From Diploscapter coronatus (Eukaryota > Nematoda > Chromadorea > Rhabditida > Rhabditidae): a stretch of 64,000 bases of DNA. The stretch is taken from NCBI GenBank assembly GCA_964036155.1, contig OZ038423.1, positions 57,303,249 through 57,367,248 of the forward strand. Reading direction: 5' to 3'. Positions within the stretch are counted from its first letter, which is position 1; each line of letters begins with the position of its first letter. The notes under the pieces are model-generated. The model was not told the origin of the DNA. It worked only from the letters and a program-made list of their open reading frames with translations, and did not search any database. This document shows positions 1 to 11,300 of this stretch, piece after piece. The position numbers and the translations under genes were made by a program.

Positions 1-712
1 AATGCGACTATCGCTGATGCTTATGACAATGTAGTATTGACTAAATGGATGCCTCAGACTGAATTGTTGGGTAATTAAATCTAGTGAGTATTTAATTAGT
101 CTATAATTATCTTAATTAGCTGATCCTCGATTAACGCTATTTATTACCCACGGAGGTTTGGGATCTTCTATTGAGTTGGCTTATAGTGGCAAACCTGCTG
201 TTGTGGTAATTAGTTATTTAATTATGCTAATTTAGTCGAATTTTAATTTAAAATTTAAGGTGCCAGTAATGGGCGATCAGAAGCGAAACGCAGAAATGCT
301 GTTACGACATGAAGTCGCATTGCCGCTGCAGAAAGAAGACCTAGAAAATGCGGACAAACTCATTAATACCGTCAGAGAAGTCATTAATAATGACAAGTAT
401 AAAGAAATTAAAAATTAGAAAAAAACGTATAATTTAAGGTATCGCAAGAAGGCAGAAAGGCTTGCCGAGATTCTGAAAAGTAGACCAACCTCGTCGAAAG
501 ATATGGTCATTAAACATGCCGAATTCGCAGCCAAATTCGGAAAATTACCCGAGCTAGATTCTTACGGAAGACACTTGAACGTTTTTCAGTACTACCTAAT
601 TGATGTCATGGCTTTACTTGTTGCAATTATCATCGTTATTCTAATCATTTTGAAATTCGTTTTCAAATTGATCAAGAAATTTTGCTGCTCTAGGAAAGAG
701 AAGAAAGAATGA
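1..712 (+). CDS. UDP-glycosyltransferase (UGT), 3' part only
   Basis: C-terminal 188 codons of a membrane UGT, which transfers a sugar from a UDP-sugar to small lipophilic substrates in the ER lumen. Exons 1-70, 120-205, 260-396 and 439-712 join in phase. The UGT signature is clear: WMPQTELL in exon 1, then DPRLTLFITHGGLGS in exon 2 and PVMGDQKRNAEMLL in exon 3 (nucleotide-sugar binding: the HGG and the DQ). The last exon encodes the usual C-terminal transmembrane helix (about residues 150-175 of this fragment) followed by a basic tail ending KEKKE, which fits a KxKxx ER-retrieval signal. The N-terminal acceptor-binding half lies upstream of the window. Introns are 42-54 nt. Family call is secure; the particular UGT cannot be named. 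Confidence 0.93.
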
Positions 713-1221
713 TCTTTTCTTTCTATTTAAATTAGGATATCTGATTGGTCTCATTAATTTAAGTCGAATAAAATATTTATTTTGGAATGGTGATATCGTT
801 AATGACTGATAACTTAGAACAAAGAAAAATGAAACGAAATTCTGATGCGCGGGAATTGATATATTGTTTGCAGCAAACCTTACGACAATTCATCGATTTA
901 ATGAGCTAATGTGACGATCATTTGTACATACGCAATGCACTTTGCATATTCGAATTGCTATATTTACTTATTTCGTTTCTCAATTTATCGATTATCTGTA
1001 ATATTCTTTGAGTCATAATCTAAGCGAAGGTTACTAAATTATGACGTAGCGCCGATAAATAACCGAAACTATCAATCCCGCTATATCTGGGTCAGACATT
1101 CTTGCAGTATCACCTCCGTTCGAAGCCTTGTTTCATTTCCAAAAGCGACTACATCACTTTCACCGATTCATAAGGTGTTTTGTAAAGCTAATATTGATTT
1201 TTCATAGCGTGTATTTTCAGG
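713..1221. other. intergenic stretch, UGT 3' UTR and upstream of the next gene
   Basis: Holds the UGT 3' UTR with an AATAAA poly(A) signal at 767-772, 55 nt after the stop codon. The rest is AT-rich and shows no coding exon with splice sites on either strand. A good acceptor (ATTTTCAG, ending 1220) sits just before the next start codon and may be a trans-splice site. Confidence 0.6.
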
Positions 1222-1800
1222 ATGAGTCTTCCAATCTCAATAATTACCATGTTTATCGTAGCCTTGACTTTGGAGGGAATTATCGAAGCCAAGGAAACCA
1301 AAAAGGCCGTTGCGAATAATCAACAAGCAGCTGAAGCCCATCCAGTAGAGAGTGAAACATCGACTATTTTTTCGTTTGTGGTTATTATTTCCTAAAAATG
1401 TAATTCCAAAATAGTTAATTTTAGGACGAACGCCACGTGCATCTAGCTCAAGGGTCAACTTTGGAAGACGCTTGTTCAGCGGATTTGAGTGAATGTCGAA
1501 GTGTCGTAAGTCATCCACAAGCATAACTTAGAAATTTAAGTTGCGAAAAATATTATAAGAGAGATGAAATAAATTTGTCCATATAATTTATCACGACTAG
1601 GCCACTTGAGGCCTTAGAATTCTTTTGTAAGAAAATTCCACTAAAATAATACATTAAGTGAATTTTAGTGTGATGTGATGTTCGGATTAGAAAAGCCGCT
1701 TTCTGGAGAAGACTACGATGACACGGATCAGAGCGAGAATGAGAACAGCGAAGAAGGTGAAGCCTACGAATCTAGTAAAGGTAGCAGGGAAGATGACTAG
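1222..1800 (+). CDS. small secreted acidic protein, family unknown
   Basis: Three exons, 1222-1377, 1425-1505 and 1669-1800, join in phase 0 to give about 122 residues. The first 23 residues (MSLPISIITMFIVALTLEG...) read as a signal peptide. The middle is Ala/Gln/Glu-rich; exons 2-3 carry three cysteines (DACSADLSECRSV then CDVMFG), and the tail from about residue 95 is very acidic and Ser-rich (GEDYDDTDQSENENSEEGE). The start is the first ATG after an acceptor-like TTTTCAG. I do not recognise the family. Splice sites GTGGTT, GTAAGT and TTTTAG acceptors are acceptable. It is convergent with the SLC12 gene, and an AATAAA lies 26 nt past the stop. Likely real because all three exons are open in one consistent phase. 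Confidence 0.6.
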
Positions 1801-1824
1801 ATTAATGTCAAATTGTCTTAGACT

Positions 1825-1838
1825 GAATAAATTTATTC
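1825..1838. terminator. palindromic bidirectional poly(A) signal
   Basis: GAATAAATTTATTC is a perfect 14-nt palindrome, so AATAAA reads on both strands. It lies 25 nt after the stop of the small secreted gene (+) and 200 nt after the stop of the SLC12 gene (-), which converge here. Confidence 0.5.
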
Positions 1839-2037
1839 GGAAGTACTAGATAAGTACAATACACGTATTCGAGTATTATGTCATGTTCAGAACCATTTGG
1901 AAATGAGGGAATATCGGAAAGCATAGATATAGAACAGGAGTAAGAGAGAATAATATGGAAAAGAGGCTTCTAGCTTTTCGACATTCCGACATTTTCAAGT
2001 TGCCCACGTTTAAATCAACGACCAACAATCAGTGTCA

Positions 2038-5000
2038 TTAGTAGCTCGATACATTCGTGTTTCCTTTGATTAACAACGTGGGAGGCAAGTCTCGTGTCAA
2101 CAAATGAAGCCAGCCTAAGAATAGAGCAGCAGATACGCCATGCCTTTGGGGTGTGGGCATGTTTCTGAACCATCATTTTCTTAATTTTGTAAAAAAAACT
2201 AAAGATTACATGACTACGAGATTAGCGTCTTTACTATGCTCCCGAATCAACTCTGATACTTTCGCTAGTCGTTTCGTCGTATCGATGTTTGCATGAAGTT
2301 CGTCCTGAAACGAATAACGTTTAGAATATTCTGAAGAATTATTAGAGATTGAAACTACAATTCAGATCCTTCAAAATGAAGTTCTGAGCATTTTGTTCTA
2401 AAGCCAGATTCACCTCATTCGTACTGCCCCGTTCCCCGCTCTCGCTCGACACTATGTACATCATTCGTTTGAATTGGCGGACCCTAAAATTATGGCTGAC
2501 TACATTGAGGAATAATGAACAAAATACGTTTCCTGCTCCGGTGGGTCGTCGAACCCTTCAATCATATGTACATCTGAGGAATCGATGCTGAATTTCCTTA
2601 ACAAAGCTGCCATCGCCTTGTGTTCGTCGTTTATCTTAAATGTTTCTTCCACAAAAACTACTAATTTTAGAGTAAAGATTATGAGAAAGACAAATTGGGC
2701 AAAATGAATAAAGTAAAGTTTATTAAATGATTCTATATGTAAAAGGCAACTGTCACTGTGCACTAAAATCTCTAATGCGCAGTGACACACACACACACAC
2801 CCCATGTAAAATAATTGACTAACCTTGGCAGTAATCGGCGTCGCTTTCGTGAACACCCTCAACTTCGAATCTTCCAAGAAGCTTCCAGGTAGAGTGAGCA
2901 TGTGAGGCAGAAGCAGCATCAGACCGCCGTTCTCTTGAAGCCACCAAATATCTGATTTTTTAAATGAAGAAGCTTGTAAATGTGTGCTAACCTATAGTTC
3001 CACCCGGTATCCAATTTCGGTACTTTTGAAGTTGCACGACCATATCGCCTTGGTTCAGGATACTGCAAAAAGTAGTTGAAAGATAAGACTAACTCAAAAT
3101 ACGAACTTGTGTTTCCCAACGACCTCAAACCGCTTGTTCTTCTTATCCTCTACTATATGAGTATGATCATTATGCGTGTTCTTCTTCTGCATTGTAGGGC
3201 TGATGCCGTTTTCTGGCTGCTCTTCAATGGATGGAGAGTCCTAAGAAGTTATCATCAAAATTAATTATAAAAAAAAAACCAAGTACCCTTGAAACCCGAC
3301 TAGCTACGCCCGTCATATGGCTGAGCTTCCTAACCGATTGGCTGAATACGGAGAAGATGCTGCCTAATTTCATCATCGGAAAAATTCAGTAATTCTAAAT
3401 CTAACCATGTTTTCCTCTCGCGTGCTGCCGATCCGATCCTCGAGAGTCACGGGATTGAACGTCGATTCTTTAAATTAGACGTTTTTTATAATTCGACAGG
3501 TTGAAAAACAACGCATTTCTACCAAAGAAGAAGTGAGAAAGTCCAAAGGTGAATGAGCGAAAACTGGACAATCAGTTATGCAAAAATCAGTATAACCCAC
3601 GATTTCACAAAGTCCACGATATGCTCGTCATCAATCGCATAGTCGCCCATAGCACTCGACATGTCGAATCCAGTGTCCTCGTTTCTGAACACCGCCAATC
3701 CGAGACCTCGTTCAAAGGCTTCACTGAAAATAGTGAAATCTAGAAATCCTTGGAACTACTTCGTACACTAGAATCTGAAAGAACGCATTCATCGCGGCGA
3801 AATTCTTCCTGCCGAAATTCGTGTGCATTCCCAGCATGACGATGTTGGGACGCATCGCGCTGATTCCGACTGTCTAAAATTTATTTTTAAATCTTAAAAT
3901 TTCTTGAACAACGCTTTTAAAGTGAAATTGTGTTTTTGAAGGTGAAATCAGACGATTGAAATACAATTTAGATTGTTCTAACCTGTAACAGCGAAATTGA
4001 TCCAGAAACCCGAGTTTCGCTCTCCATAACGATTGGGAAAGCTTTAACTTCACGACTTTCCAGCCATTCCCCAATCCTTCGTTCGATCTTCTCTCGAATC
4101 AACGGATTTTCAGTGCCGATTTTTCTCTATACTATTTTCATTAGGTAATTGCTACTTCGAAATGTTTACCTCAAGAATATAAGCCACGTAAAGCGCTGTG
4201 TGTCCGTTAGTGACCGCGTGAGCGAAGTCTACCAACGCTGGGCGAGAAGCTGGATTTCCTGTGAGCAGTAGAATATTTGGCCTGAATTTTCCAAGTAACG
4301 ATTTCAGGTATTTTGATGCACCTGTATGGAGAGTTCGATGAATTCAGTGCTTGAAGATTGGCTAGAGCAGCGGTGTAAGTCGATCCATGACCGTGTACTG
4401 CATCAGGAGACAGAACGTCTTTAAAATAATAGCGATATTGGCAAAAATCCGAAATATTCCTATTGTTTCGGTCAAATTAAGTGACAGTTCGTGTGTCGAA
4501 AAATAGCGAGAAACACAGAGGAAATTGCGTACCACTCTCTTTCCATTGTCCCCCGCTTACTCTCATTTCCCTGACACTCTGCCTCCCTCTTTGCGCATAG
4601 CCGTGACGCGCACTTCTCGCAAGACCCTCTTAACGCACGAACTGTCGCTTAATTTGATCGATACAATACCATCATCCGACCATTTCAGGAACAGATAAAT
4701 CACCGTGAAGATGATTGCAGCTGCAATGGCGAAAACCCAACTGGCAGCGAACGCGAGACAAATTGAAAGTAAAGTTAAAATGCAGGAACAGAAGGGAAGT
4801 GATGTGTGAACTGAAAATACAATTCTATTATTAGAGACTGCAAATCTCGCTCACTGCAACTGTCGCATTGCAACAAAAGGTGGTCTTTGAGCAACAGTTT
4901 CAAGGTTTATGCTAATTTTACCGTTTTATCGACTTTTTGGTAATCTTTTTCTTTGTCAATCACCTAGCTATAGCGCTTGGCCATTTCGACACCACATTTA

Positions 5001-7307
5001 CCTCCCTGGCGTGCATTTCCCATTATTGTTTGCAGTCCCTATTTATTATGCCTAATGAAGATCAACTCACCAGTGTTATCTCGAAGTGCACTACGGAAGA
5101 ACGAGTAGTGAAACAGGGCGTAGGTCACCAAGCAGAACACCGTCAAAGGAATAGCGATGACGTCGTAGCCACCTAAATTTTATTCCATCAAAAGGACAAA
5201 TTCTACTATGGCTTTACCAAATAAACACGCAAATGCAGCTCCACAGGAAACAATCAGACGATAGGTAATTGTTCCTGTTGGAGCGATTTTCGGGAAGACA
5301 GTAGAGAAGAAAATCGGAAACTATCAATTCAGCACTAAAATGAAAATAACTAAAACCTGCAAGTTATTCACTGCGAAATGGTGAAACATCGCTGCTCCAA
5401 AAGCGCTTGGAATGAACAGAGAAACGGCCACTGGGATTCCGTAAAGCGGGTTGAACTGAATTTTCCCTCTAGATTAAAAAAAATTTTAAATTCATACAGC
5501 TCCTTCATGCAGAGTTTTATTCGGATTGTTACTGACAAACTCCGTTGAAATTTCCAAGGCCACTAAACCGAAAATGTAGGCTCCCAAGGGGATGAGCAAC
5601 GATAAAGGCAGGGCAATAGAGTACTGAATTGCAGAATTTCTAGGCAATTTAGGAAATTCTAATTACTTTCGACCTACTGGACACTGAAATGACGGTGAAT
5701 GGACAAACAGCTGCGGGGAAATATAGACAAAGCAGTAGGTTGGGACTTGTAAAGGAGAAATTCCTGGAAAAGATAATAGCTTCATGAAGACGAGCTCGAC
5801 GTACGTGTAAAGAAGCACCGGGATTCGTAACGCCAGAAACAGCGATACCAGATAGGCGATCAAGCAGACTATGGACACAAGGAAGACAAAAATTCGAAGT
5901 CCGAATGGTAGTCTGATCGGAGCTATGAGCACCAAGCATACTACTGAAATTTATCAATTCCGTAAATTCATTTGGCATCTCTAAGTATAACTAAAAAACA
6001 ATATTCAAATTTTTAAGCAACTTACGAGCTGCCAAAACATGCGCAAGTATCCCAGAGCTGCTTTCGAAGATGTTAACCATGGCATAGAGCGCCAATTCCG
6101 AAGAACACGTCGCGAAGAACGCTGTGATCAGAATCATGCAGCAGATGTAGAGAAATGATAGAGCTGCACTCCATGACAGCTCGCACATGCACGATAACTA
6201 AATTTTTTTAATAGTAATCAAAAAATAGGTAGATCAATTATTACAAAAGTTGATTTTCATTGAAACATCATTTTCATAATTTCAAATATTTTTTTAAAAT
6301 CATTGTCTTGATCTGTAAGAAATGTTTTATACGTTTGGGTTGTTTTTTCATAACAACCATGCTAGCTAAATCTTCTAGCTTTATCCAACTTCATAATCTC
6401 TTGGGATAAACGACGCGATCAATAATCGCCACTTTATCAAATCTTCAATCTTCGAAATCTCTGTCCTTCGGTCATTTTTCTATGACAGAGTAGTTCTATT
6501 GATATTGAGTGATAAGTAAGTGATAAAGAAACGAATTGGCAGTTCAACACACCAGTGATTGTATTCCTTGCGAAGAGATAGCGTATCGAGACGATAGCCG
6601 CCAGACGGTCAGAGATGTGGCAATAGTCAGCGCAAAACATAGACACGACACCAATACTGTCGCACCTGATGAAATTTCAAGTATACGTGCGATAAAAATG
6701 ACCGAAACAACAACATTGCAGGTAGTTGAGAAATTGATTGAAATCTGGTCGCATATGATTCTTTTTTCGAAATCTTTTGAAATATCGAGAAAAGAAATTT
6801 TTAAAATGAAACCTGAGTAATCAACGTCGAAATTATGATATTTGCATAATTTAGAATATTAAAGATCATCAAAACTATCTAGAGAAATATTACCTAATCC
6901 CAACTGTTCATAAATGAAAGCATATCGTAGAAATAATACAGAGCAAATATTCGGCGCGATGTAAGTAATCGCATCCAACACTGTGCCGGCTATCTGAGGC
7001 GAATTCCCATGTTGCTTTCCCTAAATTCTTATCTTTCGAAGATGGTGATCTATCAAATGAAGATCTTTAAAGAAGATCATGATAATCTATCTTCTATCTT
7101 CGACATATCATTATCTCTCAAAAGGATATGTTCAAATAAAAATTTGAAATTTGAATGCATTATCTTTTCGAAATCATGTTTTTTTCTTCTCTAAACCGTG
7201 AAAACAAAAAGAAATATTCAAATTTCTGAAATCAACAAAAATCACGAAAATTTCTATATAAGAATCTTAAAGTTCTCGCAAGAGTAAAAAATCAGTTTTA
7301 CCTGCAT
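2038..7307 (-). CDS. SLC12-family cation-chloride cotransporter-like protein
   Basis: About 25 exons joined by phase, about 904 residues. Exons in gene order: 7302-7307 (tentative start ATGCAG), 6894-7020, 6553-6665, 6026-6197, 5805-5943, 5674-5763, 5498-5639, 5357-5455, 5218-5320, 5071-5172, 4670-4810, 4322-4418, 4170-4281, 3983-4126, 3767-3873, 3601-3723, 3406-3467, 3287-3363, 3107-3240, 2992-3062, 2820-2951 (end uncertain), 2528-2657 (start uncertain), 2414-2483, 2210-2304, 2038-2164. Residues 1-411 hold about 12 hydrophobic segments; 412-904 match the SLC12 cytosolic domain: PNILLLTGNPASRPALVDFA, GTIDIWWLQENGGLMLLLP, SKLRVFTKAT, KAMAALLRKFSID, then the tail LPPTLLIKGNTNVSSY, which is like NKCC/NCC tails. 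The membrane part is divergent: the conserved TM3 region GGAYYxISRSLGPEFGG is replaced by shorter, unlike sequence. Electroneutral Na/K/Cl cotransport is family knowledge; transport by this copy is unproven. It could be a nematode-specific SLC12 paralogue. Confidence 0.85.
2785..2800. repeat. (AC)n microsatellite in SLC12 intron
   Basis: Eight AC units in the intron between the exons at 2820-2951 and 2528-2657. Confidence 0.8.
4461..4668. mobile_element. MITE-like element filling an SLC12 intron
   Basis: Terminal inverted repeats of 33 nt (4461-4493 against 4636-4668) match at 30 of 33 positions. The outermost bases TATTGT are shared. The interior has no reading frame. The host intron is 4419-4669, so the element makes up about five sixths of it, and the right terminus lies one base from the splice donor (GTATTG on the minus strand). 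No clear target-site duplication can be separated from the repeat ends. Non-autonomous DNA transposon is an inference from structure. Confidence 0.7.
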
Positions 7308-8324
7308 AATTCGGAAATTTTATAGTTGAAAATAACAAAAAAGATAATAAAAGTAGCGTGGATCTCGATGTTGATTACCACCTTTTTGAAAGTGTTTGCA
7401 ATCTCTTGCCTATCACTTTTGTCGGTTTGCTGAATATATCACTGACAATCGCGTCGATAGAGACGGAGAGAAATGATAGACTCTGTCAAGTCTTCTATCC
7501 TAACAGAATCAGAGGTTGGTTGTCGAAGCCTGTTTCTCTCAAACTGCTATCCCTTCCTCTATTTCTTTATTTCTTTCGCATTTCAAACTCCCATTGCACA
7601 GTCCACAAGACACTTTTGTTCAAATTTAGAGAAGTTTTGACCGATTGATTACACAATTACTCACTTTGAGGTATAGCAGTTTGAAAACAATTTATTTTTC
7701 TGAAAACTCGAATTCAGGAAAAAACAACATAAATAAACATCAATATTTCGTCACTGGAATTGTTCACATTTTATAAATATGAAACTTAAGTCTAGTGAAT
7801 GGACATTGAATTTCGAGGGTCAATTGAATTTTTAAATAAAAAGTTTGATGAATAAAATTTAGTTAATAAAGAAAGCCCTATTTTTATTAATTCTGAAACT
7901 TTTAATCGTTTTCAAAATAGACAATCTTATCAAAATTTATGATGTCGAGAAGACGTCTTCTGAACTTCCACTGTTGCTAACATTTGTTCGCCATTGAATT
8001 TGCGTTGTGGATAGCTATTTTTAATTCCGATCAGCAAGATGGTTTGAAAACCTTCATGTAAACTTCATTCTAATAACATTTTTAATATCGCAAGAAGGTT
8101 GTCAAAAACCGTGGGTGAATATTGCAATTTCATCGGATTGAAAAATACTGCACCCACAATAAGGAATAATAAAGTGAGCAGACTTATAAATTGAAAGGCT
8201 TCCCCAATGAAACTCTTTTATTTGATAACTCTGATAGGGATGAGCATAATAAAAGGCGGATAAAATAGGGAGCTTCTAGTTGAATGAGAATCGGCTCAAA
8301 AAGTTATCTGCGCGATATTAAAAA
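7308..8324. promoter_or_regulatory. divergent intergenic region, SLC12 (-) and guanylate cyclase (+)
   Basis: AT-rich, no coding exon seen on either strand. It separates two divergent gene starts, so it should hold both promoters. On the minus strand a TATAAAA lies close upstream of the tentative SLC12 start (plus-strand TTTTATAG near 7318-7325). Nothing else specific can be supported. Confidence 0.4.
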
Positions 8325-11300
8325 ATGTCTAGACTATTTTCTTTTAGTCATATCTTCGTTACGGTAAACTGGTATTGTGATTTTTTATGAAATTATTCTA
8401 CTTTAGCTGTTGGCATTTCATTTCGTCGAATGTCAAATCAAGACGATCCAAATGGGCTTATTGATGGTCAAAGTACGAAAGATAAATTGTTTGAAGTAAA
8501 TAAAAATTTAGGATAACCCTGCCGAAAGGCTCTATACAGGCTATCGTACTTCTGCAGCTGCCGCAATAATAGCCATTTATCGTTTGAGGCGGGAAGGAAT
8601 GTTCAACAGCACCTATTTCAAGCATGACAAATTCTTGCTTTCGTGAAATTTATCTTTCAAAAATTCAGTTTGACGATACTATACGACGAATGCGATGAAA
8701 ATTTGGCATCTGGATATGCAGTGGAGTTGATCAACAACTATAAAGTTGATGTGATAATAGGACCGACCTGTAACGATCCTGCAGTCGCAGTTTCTGTGCT
8801 TGCTGCTTACTATAACATTCCAGGTTAGCAAAACTGAGGAATATCGGTGAGTTTCCACTTTTCTGCTTTCAGTCCTGATCTGGGGAAGCGTAAACGCAGG
8901 GGTGATGTTGGATCCGGGAAGGTTTGAAACGACTGCTACCTTGTCCACGACGAGCACCTATCTGGCTACTGCGATTTACAACCTGTGTCTACAATTCGGA
9001 TGGAACCAATTTGTGTTTCTCTACAATCAACTTGGTGATAACGGAAAGTGCAATTCAATGCAGGCAGATTTTCTGGTAGATTGATTTGTCTGCGAATTCA
9101 ATACTTCAAAAGAAAACGATTAAAAAGTTTTTTTTTAATCGGGTGTTGTAGTGATGATTTCTCCCTTGATAATTATGCACACACGGCAAATAAAATTTCA
9201 AATACTTTGGCTCATTTAGAACATTCTGAATCAGCGAAATGACGTCGATCTCGCCTACAGTTTGGAGTTGATAGATCTATCAACGGATCCCCTGACAACG
9301 GCTCTTCAATCAGTGATTTCGAGAGGAAGAAGTCAGTAATTTCTTCATGTTCAACCCTTATTTGATTGTGTTTGCAGTCTTCGTGATGTGCACCGCTGAC
9401 GATAGCGTCCGTCTCCGCATCATGGCAATGATTAGTGACCTCGGCATGGACACGAACGAGTACGTCTATATCTTCGCCGACACCCGATCGAAGGGATTCA
9501 GTTCGTTGCAAGTTAAGCCAAGGACATGAGTTGTCGTTTTATAGAAATTCCTATAGAGGGTGGAAAGGAGATTTACGTGTGGGAGACGTCGAATGAGACA
9601 CAGTCTGCGAGCGAGTTGGAGCAGTCCAAACAAGTCTTCAGGAATGCGATCTTCGTGGTTGATGTGAGTTGTTGATCTTACAATGTTCGACTTTCTCATG
9701 ACTTGAATTCTGAACGAACAATATTCCATCTTGAATTACAGATGATGGGTCAAGGCACCGTCGCGGAAAACTACAGCGTTTTCGGCAACGAAGTGATCGA
9801 GCGAATGAACGACCCTCCCTTTTCTTGCACTACCGACTGTTCTCAAATCTACCGATATGTGCGTGATAAACTTTGATCCCAAAACCAGTATCAAACCGAC
9901 TACCGTAGTTTGAAAGAAGAAAATGAAGAAGCCCTAATATTAATATCATCTAATGAGTTGTTTTTTCATCTCGCTTCTTGGAAACTGAACTGAACATGTG
10001 TTTGATGGGGATTAGAATTTTAGCATTATGATAATCCAAGGATATGCATCAACATAGCTAACCAAGAAAAATGCATGAATATTATTAGAAAAGTACAGAC
10101 TCCTCAAATAGTGCAAGAGAGTGAAATTATAGGCTGCTCAATACGCAGGACAATTGCATGATGCTGTTTATGCATATGGAACTGCGCTGAATAAGTCTAT
10201 CGCTCAAAATCCAAGTAGATATCGGGACGGATTGTTTGTGATGAGCAACATTCAGCAGTCTTTTCAAGGCAACATAGAAGAGAAGACCTAAATTAGACGT
10301 ATCAGATTCAGGTGTCTCCGGTCCAGTGACAATTGACGAGGATTTGTCGAGGAACCCGACACTCTATCTGCAAATTTTAAATGAGCTCGATGAACCAGAG
10401 ATATTCGCCTCTATCAACCTCGGATTTGATAGCATAGTCAGTGGGTTTACAGCTGTCAATGCCATGTGTGATTTTAGAACTTTACTCCACTCTATAAGGA
10501 CGAGAATGCTGAACTCTGGCGAAATTGGGGCGGTCAACGCCCGAGATCGGTTCCTCTGTGTGGGTTTACTGGAACTTCGGTTAGAATAAACTTTTTCTCT
10601 ACTCAAGAAGAAGATTCAGTGCCCCATTGACTTTGTCAGCGCGTACCTCGGATTTGTGGTGGCTGGAGCTGCAGTTATTGTGATCGCTTTACTTGCCGGA
10701 CTCTACGGAATCTATGCCTCCATTAGGTTATTTTGCATGAGATCATAATAATCATGCAGTCCTTTCAGAGCCAAGCATAGGGAAGAAGAAAGATTGGATA
10801 GTCTCTGGAAGGTTCCACATGCCTCTTTGAAGCAGACTAATAAAAAGGTTCGTTTGAATAAAGGCTTGAAAGGTATCAATAGTCATGTAGGGAAAAGCCG
10901 AGAACAGCATGCGCAGCTTTAGTTCCGGACCAAGTTCGACCTCAACGAAGATGACACTCGAATCTCGAACGGAAACGCGAAACTTTATCTTCTACTCTTA
11001 CGAAGTTCACTCAATTTTGAAAATAAATAAGCCGAGAGACATTTAGCGAGAGCCAGTTGTAGCGATGAAACATCAGTCGAGAATCGTACTCACTGAAGCC
11101 GAGAGGAAGGAGATGAGATCGGTTTGGAATCCACCAAACATATCAACGATTTCTTCTTAATTTAATTTAGCTGAAAAGTCTCGAAAACGACAATTTATGC
11201 CGATTCATCGGTCTTTCTTTGGATGCTCCACAAATGCTGTCGATCTGGAGATACTGCAGTCGAGGAAGTCTGGCAGATGTAATCAAGAAGGTAGGTCTTC

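Noticed and set aside
2500..2919. Unspliced 139-codon reading through the SLC12 intron at 2658-2819
   Set aside because: The stretch between is Cys/His/Leu-rich intron translation with an AC repeat; SLC12 homology resumes only at FVEETFKINDEHKAMAALL, so the intron is spliced out although exact ends are uncertain.
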